This document shows, piece by piece, positions 34,174 through 44,396 of a stretch of DNA of 64,000 nucleotides. Made by a program: the position numbers and the translations under genes. Origin of the DNA: Macrothele yani. Its lineage: Eukaryota > Arthropoda > Arachnida > Araneae > Macrothelidae. Each line of letters begins with the position of its first letter. Position 1 is the first letter of the stretch. The stretch lies in assembly GCA_039090855.1 (NCBI GenBank), contig CM077013.1, forward strand, positions 142,621,240-142,685,239, read 5' to 3'. The notes beneath the pieces are model-generated. The model was not told the origin of the DNA and ran no database searches. It worked only from the letters and a program-made list of their open reading frames with translations.

Positions 34174-34256
34174 ATGTTTTTAGAAATGGTGTGTTCTTGC
34201 GCATACGAATGTCACAACAATTCCGGGCTACCACCGGCTAGAGTTACTTTTCACAG
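34174..34256 (+). CDS. Possible first exon of a THAP-domain gene
   Basis: An open frame MFLEMVCSCAYECHNNSG followed by LPPARVTFHR ends at a good donor, TCACAG|GTAAGC. The C-x-C...C plus VTFHR layout is that of the first part of a THAP zinc finger, which host genes often split just after the FHRFP segment. It is head to head with the THAP/P pseudogene 305 bp away. No second exon was found on the plus strand up to 35 kb, so this remains tentative. Confidence 0.35.
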
Positions 34257-35079
34257 GTAAGCAACGGAGAAATATTTATTATGAAATCTTTTAATTTTTT
34301 AAAGAGCATTTAGTAGTAATGGGCGTATATGAAGTCAATTTAGATATGACCAGCAATGACTTTTAAGATACATAGACTGGAAGTTATTGTGTAAATGAGT
34401 GGCAACAGCTGGCGACATTTTGATCGCAGAGCTTGTACGGTAAAAACGGCATGTGTCGTATGTGAGCAACGTTAATTAAGCTCTTTTACCTGCGCGAAAA
34501 ATGAAATTTTGCGTTGTTTTAATACTGCATATCAATTTTTTTCAAAGGGGTATAAATTAGACATTGAGCCTTTTAATTTACGATTAAAGAAAACATCATC
34601 ATCGTAATTTTCGGGGATATGAAATAACTGAAGGGAAACTTCGCTTGTTCTACGTGTAAAATATATTTCGTCTTCAGTTGCTTGCAAACTGCGTGATCTA
34701 GTTGCATGAAATTCGTATTTCACGCTCTAAGTAATGTCAAAATCATTTTATTGTGACCATTTGTTTATTTTTAGGAGAAATTGTCGAGAGCAAAACTTTT
34801 AATTTCGGAAGTTTTTTCCCGCAGTATTATGAGTTCGTAATACCTACTCAACGGGAGAAAAAATAAGTAAAATTAAATATGATAGAAAGAAATGCTCTCT
34901 TCATATAATTTAGAGTTTAGACAATTACAAATCTCGAGAATGAAAAGTCTGGGAAAAGAAACACGAGTTAGCAAACCATGTGTAGGTTTAACCAGAAACC
35001 TTCCCTTTAGAGCCATAGACAGTCTGGTGAATGACACAAGGGTCTAGTAAAAACTAAGTCCCTCAATTTAATATTTAGA
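34257..35079. other. Intergenic or intronic stretch
   Basis: AT-rich with no recognised element. It would be intron 1 of the putative THAP gene if that gene is real. Confidence 0.35.
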
Positions 35080-35301
35080 TATCAAATAGCTTACTATGTT
35101 GCACTTGCTCCGATATTTCGAGCTTGTGGTGTGTGTTTTCGAGCTCTTTGATTTCTACTTTTGTGTTTATCTTACATTTAAAGGTCCCGTGCATCGTTCT
35201 GATTAACTCCCAAGTGGGTGAGTCCCTTATTTTAACTATTATCATCTTTGTTTACCTTCTAGCCGAGTAGGCTTAAAGTTCACACCGGGCCGCCATTAGT
35301 T

Positions 35302-36463
35302 ATGGCGTCATCCGGTGTGGATGCATCGCGTACTATCCCCAGTTCTGGCCTGTTCACTACTGCTCTCTCTGATGGTGGCGTCGCGACACAGTCTTCCCAT
35401 CCTGGCGTTGGACATTTGCCCTGAACTGGTGCGTCATCAAGTGTCTCTTCCTATGATTCTGCTCAGACTGCCTGCCTCTCCAGCCTCAATCCCGATGTGA
35501 CCCACAATTATGTCATGGACACCTCTGAGAGTGCTCGCTCTGCAACTTTTCACATGCCTTCGTCGTATTCTGCTGCAGCTGCTTCTCGGAGCCTTCGTCA
35601 TATTCTGCTGCAGCTGCTTCTCGGAGCCTTCGTCATATTCTGCTGCAGCTGCTTCTCGGAGCCTTCGTCATATTCTGCTGCAGCTGCTTCTCGGAGCCTT
35701 CGTCATATTCTGCTGCAGCTGCTTCTCGGAGCCTTCGTCATATTCTGCTGCAGCTGCTTCTCGGAGCCTTCGTCAAGTTGCTTCGTCTTTAAGTCTGGGC
35801 GCCATTGCCCTGCGACCCCATCTTCGTCACACTGGTATTTCTTTATTCTTCGACGTCCGGGATACTTCGCCAGAGATACAGAAATTCTCCCAACCATGGA
35901 TCTAGGGGTCGTTTTTGACGCCCTGCCTGATACCAAATTGAAGGAATATGCCACAACGATTAAGGCAAAGTTTCATTCACAGGTAATATATCATATGTAC
36001 CGACGTGCTTGGTCCATCATCGTATATTTTAAGGCAGATGAGCATGTGTCTTACATTTTGCAGACTGGCCTTATTATTGGTGCTCATCGAGTCATACCCG
36101 ATCCAGTTGCGCGGCGCCCTGTCTCCGTGTCATTTTACCCAGTGCCTCCTGAGGTAACAAAAACCATGCTCTTCTCAGCGATTTTTACATTCGGTCAAGT
36201 GATTGGTGATTTCACAGCCTACTCTGCCGCTTCTGATGATAAAAAGATCGGTCCATACTGCGGTAGTCGCTGTGAAGAACATGTTGTTTGTCCGGGTTGT
36301 TTACTCTTCTCAAGGTGGCATCGCTAATCTTCCCACGAAACTCACCATCCAGTGCAACGGCCAGCGTCGACGTATCGACATGCTGTCTGAGTTCCACTGC
36401 ACTAAATGCAAGGCTCTTGGTCATTTCTATAAGAACTGTCCCAGCGGCGTATATCACAAGTGA
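35302..36463 (+). pseudogene. LINE ORF1 (gag-like) with CCHC zinc knuckle, broken
   Basis: A Ser/Ala-rich N-terminus starts MASSGVDASRTIPSSG at 35302 and meets a TGA at about 35422. The same frame resumes (TGASSSVSSYDSAQ) and runs into the 35-bp repeat array. After the array, MDLGVVFDALPDTKLKEYA and AHRVIPDPVARRPVSVSFYP form an RRM-like block. In the next frame, GQRRRIDMLSEFHCTKCKAL is followed by GHFYKNC, a C-x2-C-x4-H-x4-C zinc knuckle. This order is typical of ORF1 of non-LTR retrotransposons. No reverse transcriptase follows; a SINE lies 100 bp downstream. It has at least one stop and one frameshift. Confidence 0.65.
35566..35775 (+). repeat. Six tandem copies of a 35-bp unit inside the LINE ORF1
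   Basis: The unit TATTCTGCTGCAGCTGCTTC followed by TCGGAGCCTTCGTCA is repeated six times without a mismatch that I can see (35566, 35601, 35636, 35671, 35706, 35741), with part of a seventh on the left. 35 is not a multiple of three, so successive units are read in different frames. Three units give a 35-residue protein repeat that alternates SYSAAAASRSLR, HILLQLLLGAFV and IFCCSCFSEPS. Confidence 0.95.
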
Positions 36464-36572
36464 ATGTACGGAATTGCGATTAATGCCATTTCCACCACGC
36501 GATTGGTTCAGAACTATTTTGGAGATTGCGAGTAGGCGGGTCTATGAGGAGAGTCATGTCACGGGAACGCTC

Positions 36573-36804
36573 TTTTTTTTTTTTTTTTTTTTTTTGATTG
36601 GAGGTTTTAACGACCACCGTGAACAACTCAATGGGCTATAAGCAGTCGCCCGTCCCTAATTTAGGGTCACTGGTTCCCGGGAAGGGAGAGAGCCAGTGCC
36701 GTAAGACAAGCACAACATCCATGCCTCACCGGGATTCGAACCCGGACCCCTTTCGGACGAATGATCAGAGGCCATCGCTTAGACCACTGCGCCACCGGGG
36801 CGGC
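36573..36804 (-). mobile_element. tRNA-derived SINE, family 1 (copy 5)
   Basis: A minus-strand copy with a 23-base T-run at its left end and an intact head (reverse of GCCGCCCCGGTGGCGCAGTGG) at its right. One extra T in GGAGGTTTTAACG and a shortened AGCGATGG distinguish it from the others. No clear target duplication was found. Confidence 0.88.
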
Positions 36805-36812
36805 AACTCTGT

Positions 36813-36994
36813 CTTTTATCGGGGAAGTTCTGCTTGCTAAGAAATTCATTGTGAGGTTACCTAACATATGTAACAAAGGATCACATTGAATTATCTCGTG
36901 GAAAGTTTTATCGTGGGAAATTCTGCTTCCTAAAGAAATTCACTGTGAAGTTGCTTAACATATGTGAAAAATGATCATATTGAATAATACGGTA
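36813..36994 (+). repeat. Two tandem copies of a ~91-bp unit
   Basis: The segment from CTTTTATCGGGGAAGTTCTGC to about 36903 is repeated from TTTTATCGTGGGAAATTCTGC onward. Shared blocks include CTAA(A)GAAATTCA(T/C)TGTGA and CTAACATATGT. Identity is about 80 percent by eye. It lies between the SINE and a hAT terminus. Confidence 0.65.
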
Positions 36995-36997
36995 AAG

Positions 36998-38390
36998 CAG
37001 TGGCGTCGGAAATATTTTTTGACAGCGGGGGCAAGACGTCAGATGTAATTTTTGATCAGAGCATAAAACTGCTCGCATTGTTGTAAAATATCGTGGTGAC
37101 ATTAATAGGAAAAGCTCTGCAGACAACATGATTATATCGATAAAACATTAACCAATATAAAACATTCGTTTTAAATTGACATGGAATTTTATTGATGTAG
37201 AACGTACTCATAGACTGTGTTAAATTATGTTATTTGGAAACTTTCATATTGGTACGAATTCCAGGACCTTAGGCGTTGACGTTATAACCAAGCAGTGAAT
37301 AAAGGTATGTATCACATTCCTCCCTTCCTACTTAAATTTTCTTAATTTGTTTTTTAAGGAAGACTTATTTTTATGCTTAACAAAAAACAAAATATTAGTG
37401 CTCTGATATAAGAACACAATACTTTTCAGGAATTTCGGGGAAACTGATATTTTAATAATTAAAGAACAATCAAGAATGAATTTACTGACACTAAAAGTAC
37501 CTAAGTAAATATCAATAAAACTCTTAATAAAGTCTTTGGACCTAAATTTACAAAATAAGAGAGCAAATTATATGTAATTGATGTGAAATACCGTCTAGAA
37601 GTTTTCAAATACTACTTTTCGTTCATTGCAGCTGGTAGCAAACCCTTTGGCCGCTGTTTTTAAATCTAGATTTGCAATACGTTTTTCGTGCACATGAAGA
37701 AGAAGCAAATGGTTCAGCCTTTGTTGAGTCATCGATGTTCTTAAACATGTCTTTAAACGATGCTTCTGCTGCTTCTTGTGAAAGATCGCTAAAAGATCTT
37801 TCACAAGAAGCAGCAGAAGCAGACACCGTTAAAACTAAAATTACCAGGCGAGCAACTTGATCCAAAAAGATGCGAACAGCATGCGATGATTCACGAAGAT
37901 TTCTCGCAATCACGTTAGTGCTCAGTTGTGCTATCTGCTAGTCCATAATGGATGGAACCATTGTCAACTGAGCATGCAATTTTGTTATGTCAAAATCGGA
38001 TTCGTGCACACCGAGTTCCTCGTTCAAACTGTCTTTGGAAAGACATGATCCTTTAGCTGCTTGAATGAGAATGCTTTCAAGTCGGAGCAGCTGATTAAAT
38101 CCTTCTTGTTAAAACCGTCTTTCAACTTCGTTTAAAGGACGGTCTATTACTTCGTAAAACTCTTTCCGAAGTTTCGATTTGGAATCGAGAGTGACTTCTT
38201 CAGCAGGATTTTGTTTGTTGTAGACACTTCGGTGTTTTTTTTTTACTCTGGTGGCAACAGGGAGTTTCAAATGTAATTTAAGTGCCCCATCCATTGCTTT
38301 GTTGTAGATTTCCTCAAATTTATTCTCGCTGCGCAGGGATGATACAGTATTTTTCAAAATCTGAACAGAAAGTCAAATCAATAGCTGCAG
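36998..38390 (-). pseudogene. ZMYM1-type hAT fragment (terminus and transposase C-terminus)
   Basis: The left end, CAGTGGCGTCGGAAATATTTT, is a hAT terminus. The minus strand then encodes the C-terminal part of a transposase: MKNTVSSLRSENKFEEIYNK (38357), a linker, LVILVLTVSASAASCERSFS (37840) and, in another frame, LRTSMTQQRLNHLLLLHVHE. The SASAASCERSFS..LR(S/T)(S/T)MTQ.RL..L.LLHVH sequence is the hATC dimerisation motif. Between the two halves of the motif the coding strand carries an inverted duplication (37762-37820). The 5' part and right terminus are missing. Confidence 0.75.
37761..37821. repeat. Perfect 27-bp inverted duplication inside the hATC motif
   Basis: TGCTTCTGCTGCTTCTTGTG and onward to AAAGATC (37761-37787) is mirrored exactly by GATCTTTCACAAGAAGCAGC and onward to AGAAGCA (37795-37821), with the 7-base spacer GCTAAAA. 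One arm encodes the normal ASAASCERSF on the minus strand. The other arm replaces the expected KRLKTYLRS-type sequence with its antisense reading, LSQEAAEAS. Confidence 0.95.
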
Positions 38391-38419
38391 ATATTTCTAC
38401 ATGTGAAGCGGCTAACAGT

Positions 38420-39465
38420 ACGAATATTGTTACATGATACCTACCGATTACATGTGTTCGAAGTGACCACCATCGGCAGCAATGCACAGCTTAATCTTGT
38501 CACACCATGCACCCTTATAAAGCACAAAGTGTATCCCGGGATATTTCAGTGACATTCCGGCCTATTTCCTCTCGGAGTTTTCCCATGGAATTCGCAGGAT
38601 AAACGCAGCTTTTGAAATATCCCTAAAGAAAAAAGGAAAATGTCACACGGTGTGAGATCTGGATATTGAGCAGGCCATTGGACAGGTCAGTTATTTTCAA
38701 TCCATCTACTGTATTTAGAAACTTCTCATTCAGCCATTCTGTTTCTGTTGTTAGATAAGAATAATGAGCAGGTGCTTCATCTTGCATGAAGTACGGCTGT
38801 AAGTCTGCATTCGCATCCACAAATGGCTCCGGGGGGCATATTTCATTTTCCAACAAATTTCGATAGTTGTCGGAAAATGAAATATGGCATTTAAGTTTCC
38901 TTTAATAGAAATGAATCTATAATTACATCGTCCCATATTGCCTCTCAAAAAGAATACGAGGATTCGTGGATAACTAGTGGTAAGTCCAGTTTTGACTGAC
39001 TTGCCCATGCCTGATGAACGTTGCTTCATCCGTTAAAATGTGGCTTCGCTTAAAATTTTCATTGCCTCACATTTGTTGCTGTGCCCATAGACAAAACTGT
39101 AGTCGCCTATTATAGTCGGTTGTTAGCAGATGCTGTACGAATTTTGTCTTGTAAGGACGACATCTGTTTGCCTTCAGTTTTCTGTGAACGGATGTATGAG
39201 ACATACCAGTCCCTTGAGCATGATGCCGTAGTGATAATGTCGGGTTTGTTTCGACACTAGTTAAAACGTCGATTTTCTTGTCCGCATTTGTAACTGATTT
39301 TGATTTTCCCGCCTTGTTTCGCTCTTCGATGCTTCCAGTTTCTATGAAACGGTGTATTAAATTACAGACTGCTTTTACAGAAGGTTGTAGCCTGTCAACG
39401 TTTTGTTGGTGAAATTGCCAAGCTGCTGGAGAAGCATTATCACCATTCCAAAAGTATATAACCAA
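38420..39465 (-). pseudogene. Mariner/IS630-type transposase remnant (DUF4817-like HTH)
   Basis: The start (39465) reads MVIYFWNGDNASPAAWQFHQ, then LQPSVKAVCNLIHRFIETGS and TNPTLSLRHHAQGTGMSHTS: an HTH region of the arthropod IS630/mariner group that carries a DUF4817 domain. The catalytic part includes FMQDEAPAHYS (Asp of the second motif), TEWLNEKFLN, SHRVTFSFFLWGYFKSCVYP and MGKLREEIG in shifted frames. The first catalytic block is poorly kept. Several frameshifts mark it as dead. Terminal repeats were not found. Confidence 0.7.
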
Positions 39466-39612
39466 TAGCTAAATATAATCCTGAGTGGAATATGCGTGGG
39501 TCATCTTCACAAATTAACTTAGAAGAGTTTTACGTGTAACGTACCAGGAGATGTGACGTACCTGCCAGAAGGACGCACACTACATAAAGGCAGATAGGAA
39601 TCAGAATAAAAC

Positions 39613-39685
39613 GTCCGCTTAGCTTAATTGGTAGAGCAACTTATTCCGGAATGAGTGGACCCGGGTTCGAACCCCGGCGCGGATA
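39613..39685 (+). repeat. tRNA-like sequence (tRNA pseudogene or SINE head)
   Basis: GTCCGCTTAGCTTAATTGGT and on to GAGC forms a D arm. A T arm follows, CCGGGTTCGAACCCCGG, and the 3' stretch CGCGGAT pairs with GTCCGC except for one mismatch next to the D arm. The anticodon loop would have eight bases (TTCCGGAA), so a functional tRNA is doubtful. Box A and box B are both good. There is no CCA-type or poly-A context to decide between an old tRNA pseudogene and the head of a third SINE family. Confidence 0.5.
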
Positions 39686-40668
39686 AAAATGACGGAGAAA
39701 TTCACTTCGTTATATACGGACCTTCGAATGCCACCGGAAACTTTAAATGCCACTAACATTTCGCTACTCTTCGAAGACAAAAACACAGCAGGTAGAAATC
39801 TGCATAATGTCACAACGCGATAATGACTGATGGCCTGCAACAACGATAGCAGACTTCATTACAGACTATCAAGGCAACATCACATTTTGCAAACATATGC
39901 AAATTTGGTTTTATTCCCACAGCGTGTCACCTTGGCCATAAAAAGACTGGTAAGTTTTCAGAACTAAAAAGGCGCAAGAAAATAAATTTGCAAAATCTTT
40001 CTTAGTACAATAATTTCACGACCTTGGCCATACGTTAAGTATCACACCATACGTTAAGTTTTTCTATGTTCTGTGACCTTTTCCCCTAAGAAAGATATGG
40101 AAAAACGTAACAAACATGTTACGTCAAATACTTTCCAGTGAAGTATTACAATAACCTCCCTTCCTCCCCCTTTTCCACCTGCAATTTTCGAATGAGCCTG
40201 ATCCGCGTCCCCAACGGGGTCAGCGGACCCTTCGATTCATGGCCAGAAAGGTGATTCCTTGCCATAAAACACAATAAGTACGGTACATTCACACAAACCA
40301 AAGGAAGAACACAAATGTGTCAGAAGTAACGAAATTTTAACTACCGCTCATAGTGCACTTCAATGTCGCTATTGAGGACAATAACTTTGTACATAATAAA
40401 GATAAAACAAAAATTTAAAGCCAATTTACTACATTTTCGGAGATCTTTCCAACGATATATAAATATCACACGACCACTCTTTCCATTTGAAAATTTCGAG
40501 TAACCCCTAGCCCCGGCCCCTACGGGGTCACCAGACTCCCCGGTTCTATGCCCCCAAAGTGTTCCCCTTGCCATAAAGACAAAAAATGGCTATTTGTTTT
40601 GTTTTGTTTTTTTGAAAAAGCAACCAAAAAAAAATTTAAATAGAGCTTTTCAGGACTTCTGTGCCATA
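39686..40668. other. Intergenic stretch with a degenerate ~310-bp duplication
   Basis: CGTCCCCAACGGGGTCAGCGGACCC..CCTTGCCATAAA near 40207 resembles GGCCCCTACGGGGTCACCAG..CCTTGCCATAAA near 40515, so part of the segment appears duplicated in tandem. No coding sequence is recognised. Confidence 0.4.
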
Positions 40669-41642
40669 GGTTCACTGTAAACCGCCACACAGGAAAACTG
40701 CCACACAAGAAAACTGCCACACCGGAAAATTGCCGCATAGCAACCTGCTACACGCTTTTCATTAAGGGGCAAAGTACAAATTGCTATTCCTCCGAGGAAC
40801 ACTTTGAATGTGTGGCAGTTTTCTGGTGTGGCAGTCTTCCAAGTTTCCGAATTATGTGTGGCAGTTTCACAAGGTGCCTAACGATGGGAAGGAGCTCTTT
40901 TGATCCTCTGAATTTTCATGTCGGTTCATACTTAGGGCAACTGGCCACAGAAGTTCGAGGAGGGGTGGGGAGTATAAAGATTTCCGTTTCCTGGCCTATA
41001 GACCAGGAAACGGAAAGAATGAGAATTGAATTGGGAACTCCAAACAAATTTTCAGAAAATGTTCTATGTAAGCCAAGCGAAAATTGCTGTGTTCAGGAAA
41101 GGACAATAACGGGGGATTTTTGAATAACGCTGCACTTTTACTTAGGCACTAAATATTTACATAACATGTCCAATTTGTAATATTTTTCTCTTACTTAATT
41201 AATTCATAGGCCCTACACCTCGGCCGTTTTAACAGCTTTTAATCCGCCGACTTCATATTCATAACGCTTACGTATCAAATCAAGTCAATAGCATTGCTAA
41301 ACTGTTAAAAGTATTGCTTTTTAACAGTTTTTATTCTACCAGTGTCATATTCACAACGTTTACACATAAAATCAAATTAATGATATTGCGCTTTTATATA
41401 GGCACGAAGTATTTATTCACAGGCCCTAGGCCTAGGCTTAGGCCCTCTTACCAGTTTTTATTCTACCAATGCCATATTCACCACGTTTACACAGAAAGTC
41501 AAGTTAATAATATTGGGCGTTTTCTTAGGCACGAAATATTAATTCATAGACCCTACGCCTAGGCCTTTTTAATAATTTTTACTTTATCATTGTCATATTC
41601 ACAACGTTTATACAACAAATAAATGTAATAATATTGCGCTTT
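40669..41642 (+). mobile_element. Foldback-type element, half copy
   Basis: It begins GGTTCACTGTAAACCGCCACAC, followed by repeated GAAAACTGCCACAC motifs. It continues with TTCATTAAGGGGC..AAATTGCTATTCCT and then three or four degenerate ~120-bp units that include TTAGGCACGAAATATTAATTCA, AGGCCTAGGCCTTTTTAA and TTCTACCAATGTCATATTCA. This is the same order as the left half of the complete element at 55187-57032. The right half is missing; an RTE fragment begins at 41643. Confidence 0.7.
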
Positions 41643-41830
41643 CTTGGTATCCAGTTTAAAATTTCCGTTTCCGTCAGTGGTCCGTTCTTCTGGCAATATA
41701 TCCACTGTCCAGCCCATTGCCACTTCAGGGATTTTACTCTGATCATGATATCGTCACTCTTATTTTTTTTTAATCCATGAGTTCCTCTTATTGTTCCTAG
41801 TTACACCAAGCATGCACCTCTCCATGTATA
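41643..41830 (-). pseudogene. RTE-clade LINE 3' fragment
   Basis: The segment CTTGGTATCCAGTTTAAAATTTCC to ACCAAGCATGCACCTCTCCATG follows 58230-58412 of the intact RTE at about 80 percent by eye. It corresponds to the C-terminal region that encodes (on the minus strand) the LKWQWAGH and MERCMLG segments. Indels break the frame. Confidence 0.75.
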
Positions 41831-42255
41831 TACATACTTCATAATGATGTGTGTGTGTGTGAATATTAACTAAAAAATAATACAACTAAATTTTTCAGTC
41901 ATAAATAACTGAAATAAAAAATTTAGTGGTTTAGTGGTTTTTCACCATTTTAGAATTGAACGATCGCGTAAATAAACCAAGCATGTGAACACAAAATTTT
42001 GTGTAATTTGCATGATATAAAAGGTGCGTCAAGTAAAATATACAGTATTGAATCATTAAAAAATGCAGGGGAAAATCTAGGCATGTTCAATTTTCAAAAC
42101 ATGTCCTAATGAGTACAGTGAAAATGGACTTGTTGGTATGAAAACTGGAGATAACTTATTAGTTTGATGAATGCACAACCAATTAGTTATCAAAAATTCA
42201 ATGCATATTGCTACAGTTTATGTTTTAATTTATTTCAAAATTATTCCCCGTCATC

Positions 42256-42320
42256 ATTGCTTTGGGGGCCCACTCAGACGTCTTAGCCTAGGGGCCCACT
42301 CTGGCCTTAATCCGGCGCTG
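42256..42320 (-). mobile_element. Solitary hAT-type terminus
   Basis: In reverse the segment reads CAGCGCCGGATTAAGGCCAG, then GTGGGCCCC and a second GGGCCC block, the start of a hAT element of the CAGxGCCGGATT type. The matching end was not found to the left, so it is probably a remnant. Confidence 0.4.
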
Positions 42321-42985
42321 CCCAGGAGATTGGTTCACCGAAACTCGTACCCGGGAGTCTAGTATCTTCAAAGTCAACGATGTTTCTGTGATGTTATGGA
42401 AGCGTATACAAACTTCATTAATGACAGCTCACTACTCCCCCCCACCCTACCCCCATTGCACCCAAACAGATAAGCTACAACAGGGCCCGATTTACTACAT
42501 GCGAGGCCCAGGGCACAAAACATTTCCGGGCCCCCTCCTTATTCTCTATCGACCAAATAACAGTCAGTGTGTGCAGAGTAGCAGAATGTAGACGTACATG
42601 CGTACGCTGATAGTTTCCAAATCATTAGCACGTTTGCAGATAGTTTTTGCATGTCGATTAAAAAAATAAAAATGTTAGGCCTATATATAGCAATTAAAAC
42701 ACTTACTCAACGCTTTACTCAGATTAATATACTTAATTCTATTTCAAATGAAGAACTTAATTATTTTTCACATCTTCTGAGTTCTTTTGTTTTTACAGAC
42801 ATTTCTGGCCTTCAGATTTTATCAAGGCTTGTTCTCAATGTATACGAACTGTATTAAAAGTTTTGTTTACACAGAATTTAAATTTTATTACCAGGTTCCT
42901 CTTTCAGTTGCTAATTAAATAAAAATAATGTCCTTATGCATTTTGTAAGTCCAGTATTTTTTGAATTAACTTGTTGAAAATGATA

Positions 42986-44396
42986 CACTGACGGAAAAAA
43001 AACCAACACCCAGAAGGGGTTGTGTTAGATAAACGACAGTTGGTAGGCGGTGAGAGTACACCTGTAAGATGACGTCTATGCAAATTTCGCGCTCGGCGCA
43101 TACGTGTGGTGCTAGTGGCGCCCCTCGGAACATGCAAAGCAGGTTTGCTGTAAATACGCGCTGTAATGTTCGTGAGCGTTAGTTATCGTTGAGATTCGAC
43201 GTAGTGTGTTGATGTTAGTCAAGAATGCCTTTAAGAAGACGAAGAAGCCATTATCAACAGTTCACGGAGTTTAAACGAGGTCGTGTATTAGGGCTACGAG
43301 AAGGTGGATTTTCTTTCCGCAATATTGCAGAACGACTTGGCAGCAATGCAGCCACTGTGCATGATTGTTGGCAGCGGTGGTCAAGGGAAGGTACTGTCTC
43401 AAGAAGGCCGGGTTCCGGCCGGCCACGTGGCACTACTGAGAGTTAAGACCGCCGTGTACGGCGTATGGCCGTGGCGTATCGTACCGCGTCTGCGGCAGCA
43501 ATTCGAGCTGCAGTTGCCACCACAGTGACACTTAACGAACTGTTACAAATCGGTTACTTGAAGGACAGCTCCGAGCCAGACGCCCTGTAGCGTGCATTCC
43601 ACTTACTCCAAACCACTGCCGTTTGCGACGTCAGTGGTGTCAAGCTAGAGCTCATTGGAGGACGGAGTGGAGATCTGTTGAGTTTTCTGATGAAAGCCGG
43701 TTCTACCTGGGTGCCAGTGATGGCCGTGTGTTGGTTAGAAGGAGGCCAGGTGAGCGCCTGCAACCAACCTGTCTGCGGCCGAGACACACTGAACCTACAC
43801 CTGGAGTTATGGTCTGGGGAGCAATTTCCTATGACAGCAAGAGCACTCTCGTGGTTATCCTACTCACCCTGACGGCACATTTGTACGTCAGTCTGGTGAT
43901 TCAACCTGTTGTGCTGCAATTCATGAACAGCATTCTAGGGGGTGTTTTCCAACAGGATAACGCTCGCCCGCATACCGCTGTTGTAACCCAACATGCTCTG
44001 CAGAGTGTCGACATGTTGCCGTGGCCTGCTAGATCACCAGATCTTTCACCAATCGAGCACGTATGGGACATCATTGGACGACAACTCCAGCGTTACCCCC
44101 AACCAGCATTAACCGACCAAGTGCAACAGGCATGGAACTCCATCCCACAAACTGACATCCAGCATCTGTACGACACAATGCATGAACGTTTGCGTGCTTG
44201 CATTCAACATTCTGGCGGTTACACCGGTTATTAATGTACCAGCATTTCACATTTAAAATGGCTCTTCTCGCGCTTACAATAAGATGTGATCTTGAAACCT
44301 TAATCGATTAAATATGTTACCTATAGAAATGTATTGCCGCCATTTCATTCCTCTACAACTATTTTTTCGTGGTGTTGGGATTTTTTTCCGTCAGTG
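42986..44396 (+). mobile_element. Tc1-type element, copy A
   Basis: Inverted ends CACTGACGGAAAAAAA lie at both termini, flanked by TA (42984-42985 and 44397-44398). The sister hAT copy at 18.06 kb retains the empty site, AAAATGCTATTTATAATT, confirming a TA target. Length is 1411 bp. It carries one transposase gene with two lesions. Confidence 0.95.
43225..44234 (+). pseudogene. Tc1-type transposase, copy A (one stop, one frameshift)
   Basis: The ORF starts MPLRRRRSHYQQFTEFKRGR, with a first HTH (GLREGGFSFRNIAERLG) and a GRPRGTT hook before the second HTH. The catalytic part has FSDESRFYLG (first Asp), FQQDNARPHTA (second Asp) and SPDLSPIEHVWD (Glu). It ends with HLYDTMHERLRACIQHSGGY. A TAA at 43444-43446 and a 2-base insertion near 43530 (CACTTAACG against CACAACG in copy B) break the frame. 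I count 32 residues between the second Asp and the Glu, two fewer than the 34 of classical Tc1. Confidence 0.9.

Noticed and set aside
35566..35775. CRISPR-like array
   Set aside because: The units are direct tandem repeats with no spacers, inside a eukaryotic LINE.
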